A stretch of 8,230 nt of DNA from Streptococcus sp. UBA6071. Lineage in GTDB: Bacteria > Bacillota > Bacilli > Lactobacillales > Streptococcaceae. Under the pieces are notes generated by a model. The model was not told the origin of the DNA. It was given only the letters and a program-made list of their open reading frames with translations, and did no database searches. A program made the position numbers and the translations under genes. The stretch covers positions 3,705 to 11,934 of the forward strand of contig DIXV01000004.1 of NCBI GenBank assembly GCA_002436115.1. Reading direction: 5' to 3'. Below, one piece after another: positions 1-6,176 of this stretch; position 1 is the stretch's first letter, and the number at the start of each line of letters is the position of its first letter.

Positions 1-426
1 TCATGGGATGATTTAGCAGGATTGTCAACGGTTGGTTCGATCGGCGTTAATTCCACAACTGCAATTGAGGATTACAATACGCATCATCCAGATCATCAAA
101 TTACACTCAATTATTCAGCCGAAGATTTGAAGTCTCAACTCGAAGGTGTTGAAAGTGGCAAGTATGATTTCTTAGTCATGGATAAGCCAATGTTTGAATA
201 CTATCAAAAGGAATATAACATGGATCTGGTTGAGAAAACAGTTAGTGGGGATTTGGCAAGTGATTTGCTTTCAGAACCATATAGCTATCTCATTTTCGCA
301 CAAGACCAAAAAGAGCTAGTTGATAACGTGAATGCTGCACTAAAAGAAGTGGTGGAAGACGGAACATCAAAAGCAATTAATGAGAAATACTTTGACGAAG
401 ATTATTCACCAACTTATGATGATTAG
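1..426 (+). CDS. Amino-acid ABC transporter substrate-binding protein (family 3), C-terminal part
   Basis: The reading frame is already open at base 1, so the N-terminus, lipoprotein signal and first lobe lie outside the window. What remains (141 codons) is the second half of a type-3 periplasmic-type binding protein. It opens with a WDDLAGLSTVGS segment, the usual 'W.DL.G..vgv..gt' hinge region. A 'YDFLVMDKPMFEYY' segment corresponds to the family's 'G.yDa...D.p...y' ligand-lobe motif. The C-terminus has the standard 'LVDNVNAALKEVVEDGTSKAINEKYF' helix. Proteins of this family are membrane-anchored on the outer face in Gram-positives and hand polar or other amino acids to a permease/ATPase pair. 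The ligand cannot be told from this part. No permease or ATPase follows, so those subunits must lie upstream or elsewhere. Confidence 0.9.
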   Translation, partial: SWDDLAGLSTVGSIGVNSTTAIEDYNTHHPDHQITLNYSAEDLKSQLEGVESGKYDFLVMDKPMFEYYQKEYNMDLVEKTVSGDLASDLLSEPYSYLIFAQDQKELVDNVNAALKEVVEDGTSKAINEKYFDEDYSPTYDD

Positions 427-439
427 AATGGGGGAAGTA

Positions 440-925
440 ATGACATTTCCATATCAAATTGAAACAGACGCCAACAAGATAGATTATGCTCAAGTAACGA
501 CTGTCCTTCATAAAGCTGGTCTAGCTTCATCTACAGATGTTGAAAAGAATGAAAAAGCCTTTAAAAACAGTGATATTACGATTTTTATTAAAGATGGAGA
601 TAAGGTGATTGGTGTTGGTCGTGCCTTAACTGATTTTATTTCACAAGGTGCTATCTATAATATTGCTGTTGATTCTGATTATCAAGGTCAGCATATTGGG
701 CATATTATTATCACGACCTTGCTAGAAAAACTAGAAGGTGTCAACATCATTCTCTACACCCATCCTCAGACCCTTACCTTGTATGAGAAATACGGCTTTA
801 AGCGAAATAAAACAGCCTTCTCATACTTTAGTCAGGGTACGCCAGAGAGACTTAAATGGATGGTTGATGAAGGTTTCTTTTTACCTGATGGTTATCGCTT
901 TGAAAGTGAAATTGGGAGGTATTGA
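440..925 (+). CDS. GNAT family N-acetyltransferase
   Basis: This 161-residue protein has the single-domain GNAT layout. A central strand pair (about residues 46-75, 'ITIFIKDGDKVIGVGRAL' then 'AIYNIAVDSDYQG') leads into the acetyl-CoA pyrophosphate loop Q82-G-Q-H-I-G86 and its helix. The C-terminal 'LYEKYGF' (about 114-120) is the classical motif B. Such enzymes move an acetyl group from acetyl-CoA to an amine; the substrate here is unknown. The frame is open further upstream from an ATG at 380, but that would overlap the end of the binding-protein gene by 47 bases. The ATG at 440 has a GGGGGAAG ribosome binding site directly before it and gives the expected N-terminus. It lies 13 bases after the binding-protein stop, so the two are probably co-transcribed. 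Confidence 0.88.
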   Translation: MTFPYQIETDANKIDYAQVTTVLHKAGLASSTDVEKNEKAFKNSDITIFIKDGDKVIGVGRALTDFISQGAIYNIAVDSDYQGQHIGHIIITTLLEKLEGVNIILYTHPQTLTLYEKYGFKRNKTAFSYFSQGTPERLKWMVDEGFFLPDGYRFESEIGRY

Positions 926-1041
926 AATCTTTGTTGTTAAGGAAAGCAGATAAGTCACATAGAATGCTTAAACAATACGGACTTAGAGTTAATGACCCTA
1001 ACCATCTTTTCATGACTTAAACTAATAGAAAGTGGGTGTCT

Positions 1042-1992
1042 ATGCCAACAGAATATGTCGAAAAAGAAATTGCTGATGATGGAAGCTTCAAACGTCAGAA
1101 AACACAGTTTACGACAGCATTTGGTCAAAACGGTCTTCCCGTTGAGAAAAATCGTTATCGCCTCTTAGTCTCTTATGCCTGCCCTTGGGCACATCGTCAA
1201 TTGATTGCCTTGAAATTGCTCGGCTTGGATCGCTACATCTCAATTGGTGTTGTTGCCCCTATTCGTCCAAAGGTTGAAGGAACGGATTGGGCGTTCACAT
1301 TAGATGAAGGTGAGAAAGATCCGATACTAGGGATACATTATTTGAGTGAGATGTATCTCTTGACGGATGCTGATTACCAGGGACGCTTTACGGTTCCAGC
1401 AGTTGTTGATTTAAAAACTAAAAAAGTGGTCAATAATGACTTTTTACATCTAGTTAGACACTGGGAAGTTGCTTGGAAAGAACTACATAAAGAGGCTGCA
1501 CCTGACTTGTATCCGATAGAGTATGCTAAGGAAATTGACGAGTTAAACACCATTATTTATAAGGATATCAATAACGGTGTTTACAAGGCGGGTTTTGCAA
1601 CTAGTCAGAAACCATATGAAGATGCCTTCGATAGATTATTTGAAAGACTTGATGAATTAGAAGAGCGGTTATCACACTCTCGCTATCTTTTTGGAGATAA
1701 GATTACGGATTCTGACATTAGATTATATGTTACCTTAGCTCGGTTTGATACTGCTTATTATAATGGGTTCAACTGTAATCGACAGCGTTTGGTTGATTTT
1801 CCAAATCTTTGGGGCTATGCTCGGGACTTATATCAGCAACCTGCTTTTAAAGAAACGACCCATTTTGATCACATCAAAAAGCATTATCACTTAAGTGCAA
1901 CCATCAACCCTCATCACATTTTACCCAAAGGCCCAGATCAATCCGTTTGGAATGAACCACACGATCGCGCGACTAGACAATATCATAAATAG
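1042..1992 (+). CDS. Xi-class glutathione S-transferase / glutathionyl-hydroquinone reductase family protein
   Basis: The 316-residue protein has the layout of the YqjG/ECM4 family. A thioredoxin-fold N-domain carries the catalytic CPWAHR motif (C47-P-W-A-H-R). An all-helical GST C-domain (about residues 150-290) includes 'FGDKITDSDIRLYVTLARFD'. The typical tail 'INPHHILPKGP' is present. Known members reduce glutathionyl-hydroquinones, with the Cys forming a mixed disulfide with glutathione; they act in the cytoplasm. Whether this host makes glutathione cannot be seen here. A GTG at 1036 is also in frame and would add two residues. I prefer the ATG at 1042, preceded by AAGTGGG. The stop overlaps the ribosome binding site of the next gene, a second member of the same family, so the two are translated from one message. 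Confidence 0.88.
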   Translation: MPTEYVEKEIADDGSFKRQKTQFTTAFGQNGLPVEKNRYRLLVSYACPWAHRQLIALKLLGLDRYISIGVVAPIRPKVEGTDWAFTLDEGEKDPILGIHYLSEMYLLTDADYQGRFTVPAVVDLKTKKVVNNDFLHLVRHWEVAWKELHKEAAPDLYPIEYAKEIDELNTIIYKDINNGVYKAGFATSQKPYEDAFDRLFERLDELEERLSHSRYLFGDKITDSDIRLYVTLARFDTAYYNGFNCNRQRLVDFPNLWGYARDLYQQPAFKETTHFDHIKKHYHLSATINPHHILPKGPDQSVWNEPHDRATRQYHK

Positions 1993-2001
1993 GAGAATAT
2001 T

Positions 2002-3033
2002 ATGGCAGACATTAAACCTGTGGACATTAAAGTACGTCCTCTTGAAACTAAAACTGAAATTGATGACCGAGGTGCCTTTCAGCGCCAACCTAACCGTTTT
2101 ACAACTCCATTTGGTGATGGACCAGACGACTTGAAAGCTGAGCCAGGACGTTATCGTCTCTTTTGGGCACGAGGGTGTCATTGGTCAAACCGTGCATCAA
2201 TTGTTCGTGAATTACTCGGCTTAGAAGACATCATCTCTATTAACCAAGTTGGGCATACTGAAGACCGCGAAAGAAGAGAATACGGTTGGGAATTTGCTTA
2301 TAATGATGATTTGAAAGACCCGGTGACTGGTGCGGAATACTTAGCAGAGTTTTACTATCGTGCTGATCCAGATTACGATGGACGAGCAACTGTACCAGCT
2401 TTAGTTGACCTTGAAACACACACTGTGGCTAATAATGATTACCACCGTTTGACCAACTATTTTGAAACGGCCTTCAAACCTTATCAAAAAGAAGATGCAC
2501 CAGAGTTGTATCCTGAAGAATTACGCCAAGAAATTGATGCCTTCAACGACAATGTCCTCTTCCCATTTGTTAATAACGGTGTTTATCGTATGATGTTTGC
2601 CCAATCACTTGTTGCCTACAATGAAGCATTTGATGACTTCTATACAACGTTAGATTATTTTGAAGAACGCTTAAAAACAAATCGTTTTCTCTTTGGCGAT
2701 TATGTAACGGATTCAGATATTCGTCTTTATGTTACTTTGGCAAGGTTTGATACGCATTATTACCGTAATTTAGGTCCGATCAAACGTAGTATCTCAGAGT
2801 ACAAAAATATTTGGGCTTATGCCCGTGATTTGTATGATATTCCTGCATTTAGAAATAATACTTATTTCCATGATATCGCGCGTGGTTGGGACACCAAGAA
2901 AGAGAAATTATTTGTTGATTTCAACTCACGCTTTGCTGATGTTACCGATTTTGAAGCGATTTGGTCTCAACCTCAAAAACGCAAATACCTTTCAAAAACG
3001 CCCAATCAAAAATTTTTGATCTATTCAGAGTAA
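2002..3033 (+). CDS. Divergent second Xi-class GST-like protein (paralogue of the preceding gene)
   Basis: The 343-residue protein aligns along most of its length with the preceding gene product. Shared parts include 'TDSDIRLYVTLARFDT', 'YARDLY..PAF' and the 'VNNGVYR..FA' / 'INNGVYKAGFA' segment. The catalytic cysteine is kept (C59), but the motif reads GCHWSNR instead of ACPWAHR. The stretch after it differs ('NQVGHTEDRERREYGW'). The family tail 'INP..I.P.GP' is missing, replaced by an unrelated tail of about 40 residues ending in 'NQKFLIYSE'. This fits an old duplication followed by a change in substrate or thiol partner; the reaction is unknown. The start ATG has AGGAG at 1991-1995, overlapping the upstream stop codon, so translation is probably coupled. 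A hairpin terminator follows the stop. Confidence 0.82.
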   Translation: MADIKPVDIKVRPLETKTEIDDRGAFQRQPNRFTTPFGDGPDDLKAEPGRYRLFWARGCHWSNRASIVRELLGLEDIISINQVGHTEDRERREYGWEFAYNDDLKDPVTGAEYLAEFYYRADPDYDGRATVPALVDLETHTVANNDYHRLTNYFETAFKPYQKEDAPELYPEELRQEIDAFNDNVLFPFVNNGVYRMMFAQSLVAYNEAFDDFYTTLDYFEERLKTNRFLFGDYVTDSDIRLYVTLARFDTHYYRNLGPIKRSISEYKNIWAYARDLYDIPAFRNNTYFHDIARGWDTKKEKLFVDFNSRFADVTDFEAIWSQPQKRKYLSKTPNQKFLIYSE

Positions 3034-3065
3034 ACAAGTCAGCCTTTAGGCTAGATTAGACTGGA

Positions 3066-3096
3066 GATAAACTCATCTTGCGAGTTTGTCTTTTTC
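3066..3096 (+). terminator. Rho-independent terminator after the GST pair
   Basis: A 9-bp stem (GATAAACTC with GAGTTTGTC, one G.U pair) closes a 7-base loop and is followed directly by TTTTTC. It lies 33 bases after the stop of the second GST gene and ends that two-gene unit. A smaller AGCC-ttta-GGCT hairpin sits just before it at 3041-3052. Confidence 0.8.
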
Positions 3097-3511
3097 TATA
3101 TTTTTAGGGGAAGCTTGCTGTAAAAGACTAGAACTAGTCACTTTAGAGCAAAATAAAAAGGTCTTCTCACTATCAGTTTTACCCATTTTTTGCTGATGGT
3201 AAGTGACGTCACTATACTACTATTTTTATGCAGGCCATGTTGCTCTCATTACATTTTGACGTGTTATCATACGCTAGGACGATACACATTACCAGACCAT
3301 GTCAGGGAACCATTCTTAATCGGCTAGCTATCCGAAATTCGCTAGACAAGGGCTTTAGATGCCTTCTGAAAATCCTAATCAGCGATTTAAGTGGAACAAG
3401 CAATATTTAGGTGTCCTATCATCAAGCTTCACCTGAAATAGCTCAAAAAACGAGGCTCTCCCACCAGTTATTTAACTGACTCTTGTCTGTTTTTTATCGG
3501 TATGTTTCCAG
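3097..3511. other. Intergenic stretch without a convincing gene; several inverted repeats
   Basis: About 415 bases carry no frame with a ribosome binding site and a believable protein. The only longer frame (3228-3410, 60 codons) has no ribosome binding site and odd composition. The structures seen are GACTAG-aa-CTAGTC at 3126-3139; a broken long dyad TCACTATCAG (3167-3176) with CTGAT and AGTGA (3193-3206); the 12-bp palindrome AGTGACGTCACT (3202-3213); and CAGTTA-tt-TAACTG (3465-3478), followed 11 bases later by six Ts. A short protein-like frame 'MPSENPNQRFKWNKQYLG' starts at 3359 without a ribosome binding site. It could be decayed coding DNA or could hold a small RNA; I could not match it to a known insertion sequence. 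Confidence 0.5.
3190..3218 (+). promoter_or_regulatory. Candidate orphan promoter with a 12-bp palindrome in the spacer
   Basis: TTGCTG (3190-3195) and TATACT (3213-3218) are separated by exactly 17 bases. The perfect palindrome AGTGACGTCACT (3202-3213) fills the spacer up to the first base of the -10, where a repressor would be expected to bind. No gene with a ribosome binding site follows within 300 bases, so the product, if any, could be a non-coding RNA. The promoter match is moderate and could be chance in AT-rich DNA. Confidence 0.35.
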
Positions 3512-3528
3512 TTGTAAAACGCTTCCAA
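3512..3528 (+). promoter_or_regulatory. Possible CcpA cre site over the -35
   Basis: The core AAAACGCTT (3516-3524) fits the AARCGYTT heart of catabolite-responsive elements. The outer bases fit less well: the 5' TG is one base too far out. The position over the -35 would allow repression by CcpA when sugar is plentiful. This is inference from a partial consensus match. Confidence 0.35.
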
Positions 3529-3540
3529 TGTTGTTATAAT
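3512..3540 (+). promoter_or_regulatory. Sigma-A promoter of the dehydrogenase gene
   Basis: TTGTAA (3512-3517), a 17-base spacer and a perfect TATAAT (3535-3540) lie 27 bases before the chosen start codon. This promoter decides the gene start. An in-frame ATG at 3502 would lie upstream of the -35 and therefore cannot be on this transcript. Confidence 0.78.
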
Positions 3541-3567
3541 AAGGGTGAGAGAATGGAGGTGTTACTG

Positions 3568-4599
3568 ATGAACAAAAGGAAAATCAGAGTCATTCAATAT
3601 GGTTGCGGGAAGATGGCAAAAGTTTTAGTCAAATACCTGCTGGATCACAATGTTGAAATTGTCGGAGCTATTGACAATAATCCAGAAGTGATTGGTCAAG
3701 ATTTGGGAGACTTTGCCGGTCTAGGCCGTAACTTAGGGGTCAAGATTTCAGATAAAGCTCAGGAGGTTTTTGATGCTTGTGATGCAGACGTTGCTATTGT
3801 GACAATTTTTAGTTACATGAATGAAATGTATCCTTTTTACGAACTCTGTGCAGAAAATGGGGTCAATGTAATCACAACCTGTGAAGAGGCGATTTACCCT
3901 TGGACGACTGCTCTAGATGAGACAAATAAATTGGACAAATTAGCGAAAGCATACGGTGTGACCATTACAGGAAGTGGGATGCAGGATATCTACTGGAACA
4001 ATTTGCTTTATACAGTTGCTGGAGGTGTCAATCAGATTCAAAGAATTGAAGGAGCTGTTAGTTATAATGTTGAGGACTATGGACTGGCACTAGCAGAGGC
4101 TCATGGTGTTGGTTATGATCTGGATCGCTTTGATAAGGAAATTGCTCAGGCAGAAAGCTTTCCATCCTATGTTTGGAATTCAGGAGAAGCTGTATGCTCC
4201 AAGTTTGGCTGGTCAATTAAATCAATTTCTCAGAAAAGCGTACCTGTGACCCTAGATGAAGCTATTTACTCGGATACAATCGGTCGCAATATTCCTGCAG
4301 GACAAGCTATTGGCATGTCTGCAGTGGTCAGTATTGAGACGCACCAAGGGATAAGCTTGGAGCTTCAATGTATTGGTAAGGTTTATCGACCAGAAGATGG
4401 TGACATGTGTGATTGGAAAATAAGTGGTCAGCCAGATGTCATCTTTAGTGTTGAAAAGCCAGATACCGTAGCTCATACCTGTGCGACTGTTGTCAATCGT
4501 ATCCCAACAGTTCTTGAAGCGCCAGCAGGATTTGTGACAGCCGACCAATTAGGAGAGTTAGAGTATCTCACTTATCCAATGAATACTTATCTGGACTAA
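3568..4599 (+). CDS. NAD(P)-dependent dehydrogenase, 2,4-diaminopentanoate dehydrogenase / DapB-like family
   Basis: The 343-residue protein starts with a Rossmann fold. '[14 protein letters not shown]' contains the dinucleotide loop G12-C-G14-K-M-A17, and an acidic residue (D36) at the end of strand 2 ('VGAIDNN') favours NAD. The N-half resembles dihydrodipicolinate reductase. The C-half ('[31 protein letters not shown]') resembles the diaminopentanoate dehydrogenase C-domain of clostridial ornithine degradation. None of the partner genes of that pathway (aminomutase, thiolase) lies nearby, so the substrate here is open; another amino acid or imine is as likely. I chose the ATG at 3568 because GGAGGT (3555-3560) precedes it by 7 bases. 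In-frame ATGs at 3502 and 3553 lack a good ribosome binding site, and 3502 lies before the promoter. The gene stands alone between its own promoter and a terminator. Confidence 0.75.
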   Translation: MNKRKIRVIQYGCGKMAKVLVKYLLDHNVEIVGAIDNNPEVIGQDLGDFAGLGRNLGVKISDKAQEVFDACDADVAIVTIFSYMNEMYPFYELCAENGVNVITTCEEAIYPWTTALDETNKLDKLAKAYGVTITGSGMQDIYWNNLLYTVAGGVNQIQRIEGAVSYNVEDYGLALAEAHGVGYDLDRFDKEIAQAESFPSYVWNSGEAVCSKFGWSIKSISQKSVPVTLDEAIYSDTIGRNIPAGQAIGMSAVVSIETHQGISLELQCIGKVYRPEDGDMCDWKISGQPDVIFSVEKPDTVAHTCATVVNRIPTVLEAPAGFVTADQLGELEYLTYPMNTYLD

Positions 4600-4663
4600 G
4601 AGCTACATAGAAAAGGAGGAAAAGAATCATAGGCCTTGCTGAAAAAGGCGACCTTATAGAGAG

Positions 4664-4712
4664 AATACCGACTAGAAAGGAGTAGAAAGGCTTCTAACTA
4701 GTCGGTATTTTT
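4664..4712 (+). terminator. Strong hairpin terminator after the dehydrogenase gene
   Basis: A perfect 12-bp stem, AATACCGACTAG (4664-4675) with CTAGTCGGTATT (4698-4709), encloses 22 bases and runs into a tract of five Ts. It lies 65 bases after the stop codon. The spacer carries a stray AAAGGAGG (4614-4621) with no usable start codon after it. Confidence 0.78.
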
Positions 4713-4944
4713 AGTTAGACTAGTGCCTGTAGTATTTGTAGCTAGCTTAGAAAGCTGGCACGATTAAAGGAAACTTTCACCAAGTGCGATCTATCCTGTA
4801 TATGATTATCATAGGGGTGGTCAATGTATCCAAAATATTTTAATGCCTGAAAACAAACCTATTCCAACGACAAGGGCAATGAAAACGGGATATATGAAAA
4901 GTTTACCCTCTGGGAAATGCAGGAATAGGATAAAAACAGCCAAG
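4713..4944. other. Intergenic stretch before asnA with a hairpin and a possible minus-strand gene remnant
   Basis: No gene with start and ribosome binding site is visible. A stem-loop GCTAGCTT-aga-AAGCTGGC (one G.U pair) at about 4741-4759 has no T tract. On the minus strand a frame open from 4967 down to a stop at 4821 reads as a hydrophobic protein end ('FIYPVFIALVVGIGLFSGIK'). That would be one membrane helix, but there is no ATG or ribosome binding site. It may be the rest of a lost membrane-protein gene or chance in T-rich DNA. Confidence 0.4.
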
Positions 4945-4963
4945 ATGTCAGAAAATCTGACAT
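4945..4963 (+). promoter_or_regulatory. GlnR operator upstream of asnA
   Basis: The 19-base perfect dyad ATGTCAGAAAATCTGACAT fits the streptococcal/lactococcal GlnR consensus ATGTNA-N7-TNACAT at every fixed position. Its right end lies 37 bases before the asnA -35. GlnR with glutamine synthetase senses glutamine sufficiency, so this site would tie asparagine synthesis from free ammonia to nitrogen status. Its place, centred about 80 bases before the likely transcript start, is further upstream than a simple repressor site. It could act through looping, as an upstream activator site, or on a second promoter I did not find. Confidence 0.72.
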
Positions 4964-5000
4964 GAAATTAAAAAAATTAAAGGAATTTTTCAAAAAGGTC

Positions 5001-5028
5001 TTGCTTTTTCAGAAAATAGGAGTATAAT
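5001..5028 (+). promoter_or_regulatory. asnA promoter
   Basis: TTGCTT (5001-5006), a 16-base spacer and TATAAT (5023-5028) lie just before asnA. The untranslated leader would be about 28 bases and contains the ribosome binding site AGAGGAGG (5048-5055). Confidence 0.8.
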
Positions 5029-5062
5029 AGTTGCAATATTCATTTTAAGAGGAGGATACCAC

Positions 5063-6055
5063 ATGAAAAAAAGTTTCATTCACCAACAAGAAGAGATTTC
5101 GTTTGTCAAAAACACTTTCACCCAGTATTTGATTGATAAATTGGAAATTGTTGAAGTTCAAGGGCCGATTTTGAGCCAAGTCGGAGATGGTATGCAGGAT
5201 AATTTATCAGGCATAGAACACCCAGTATCTGTTAAGGTTCTTCAGATTCCAGAGGCGACTTATGAAGTTGTTCATTCCCTTGCAAAATGGAAACGTCATA
5301 CCTTAGCACGTTTTGGTTTCAATGAAGGCGAAGGGCTATTTGTCCACATGAAAGCCTTGCGTCCGGATGAAGATTCACTTGATGCGACTCATTCAGTCTA
5401 TGTTGACCAGTGGGACTGGGAGAAAGTGATTCCAGATGGGAAACGTAACCTAGATTATCTGAAAGAAACAGTTGAAAAAATCTACAAGGCTGTTCGTTTG
5501 ACAGAATTAGCTGTTGAGGCTCGCTTTGACATTGATGCGGTTCTGCCTAAACAAATCACCTTTGTTCATACAGAAGAGCTGGTAAAACGCTACCCTGATT
5601 TGTCACCTAAGGAGCGGGAAAATGCTATATGTAAAGAACATGGCGCAGTCTTTCTTATCGGTATTGGAGGCGAGCTAGCTGATGGCAAACCACACGATGG
5701 TCGTGCTCCTGACTATGACGATTGGACGAGTCCCTCAGAAAACGGCTACAAAGGGTTGAACGGTGACATCCTCGTCTGGAACGAGGCTCTAGGGACTGCC
5801 TTTGAGCTATCCTCAATGGGGATTCGGGTAGATGAGGATGCCCTTAAGCGCCAAGTCATCATAACAGGAGATGAGGAGCGTTTAGAATACGATTGGCATA
5901 AGACCCTCTTGCGTGGGTTCTTCCCGCTTAGTATTGGAGGCGGAATTGGACAATCACGTATGGCGATGTTCTTACTGCATAAAAAACATATCGGTGAAGT
6001 TCAGTCCAGTGTCTGGCCAAAAGAAGTTCGCGATAGCTTCGAAAACATCCTTTAA
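5063..6055 (+). CDS. asnA: Aspartate--ammonia ligase (asparagine synthetase A)
   Basis: The 330-residue protein has the full normal length of AsnA and its signature segments. They are the N-terminal '[16 protein letters not shown]', '[17 protein letters not shown]' near residue 35, '[19 protein letters not shown]' near residue 87, '[14 protein letters not shown]', and the class-II synthetase-like motif '[14 protein letters not shown]' near residue 292. It makes asparagine from aspartate, ammonia and ATP, giving AMP and pyrophosphate, in the cytoplasm. Unlike AsnB it uses free ammonia rather than glutamine. AGAGGAGG lies 7 bases before the ATG. The gene is a single unit with its own promoter, an upstream GlnR box and a downstream terminator, so it is probably controlled by nitrogen supply. 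Confidence 0.97.
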   Translation: MKKSFIHQQEEISFVKNTFTQYLIDKLEIVEVQGPILSQVGDGMQDNLSGIEHPVSVKVLQIPEATYEVVHSLAKWKRHTLARFGFNEGEGLFVHMKALRPDEDSLDATHSVYVDQWDWEKVIPDGKRNLDYLKETVEKIYKAVRLTELAVEARFDIDAVLPKQITFVHTEELVKRYPDLSPKERENAICKEHGAVFLIGIGGELADGKPHDGRAPDYDDWTSPSENGYKGLNGDILVWNEALGTAFELSSMGIRVDEDALKRQVIITGDEERLEYDWHKTLLRGFFPLSIGGGIGQSRMAMFLLHKKHIGEVQSSVWPKEVRDSFENIL

Positions 6056-6082
6056 AAAAAGCGAAATGTTTTCTTATATTCT

Positions 6083-6111
6083 AAAAACTGAGCAATACTT
6101 GTTCAGTTTTT
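6083..6111 (+). terminator. Terminator after asnA, probably bidirectional
   Basis: A 13-bp stem (AAAAACTGAGCAA with TTGTTCAGTTTTT, one G.U pair) closes a 3-base loop, with further Ts at 6116-6121. The A-rich left arm means it could also stop transcription from the other strand. Confidence 0.8.
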
Positions 6112-6133
6112 AATGTTTTTTAGACAACTATTT

Positions 6134-6142
6134 TGCTATAAT
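6134..6142 (+). promoter_or_regulatory. Extended -10 promoter of the EVE-domain gene
   Basis: TGCTATAAT is a perfect extended -10 element. A -35 at the right distance is poor (TGTTTT at 6114-6119), which is usual for extended -10 promoters. The gene starts 34 bases later. Confidence 0.6.
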
Positions 6143-6176
6143 TCTTTATAAAGCCTTCCATAAGAAAGGAGACATC

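Noticed and set aside
380..439. Longer N-terminus for the GNAT gene
   Set aside because: It would overlap the binding-protein gene by 47 bases; the ATG at 440 has a clear ribosome binding site.
1921..2181. 86-codon minus-strand frame across the GST gene junction
   Set aside because: Antisense shadow of two well-supported genes.
3228..3410. 60-codon frame on the + strand between the GST pair and the dehydrogenase
   Set aside because: No ribosome binding site, no recognisable family, and unusual residue make-up; treated as intergenic.
3502..3567. Upstream ATG for the dehydrogenase gene
   Set aside because: The -35 and -10 of the gene's own promoter (3512-3540) lie after this ATG, and the ATG at 3568 has a strong GGAGGT.
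4252..4548. 98-codon minus-strand frame inside the dehydrogenase gene
   Set aside because: Antisense shadow of a well-supported gene, with no start signal.
4614..4682. Ribosome-binding-site-like AAAGGAGG followed by a frame reading 'IGLAEKGDLIERIP'
   Set aside because: It would need an ATA start and overlaps the terminator stem; probably chance.
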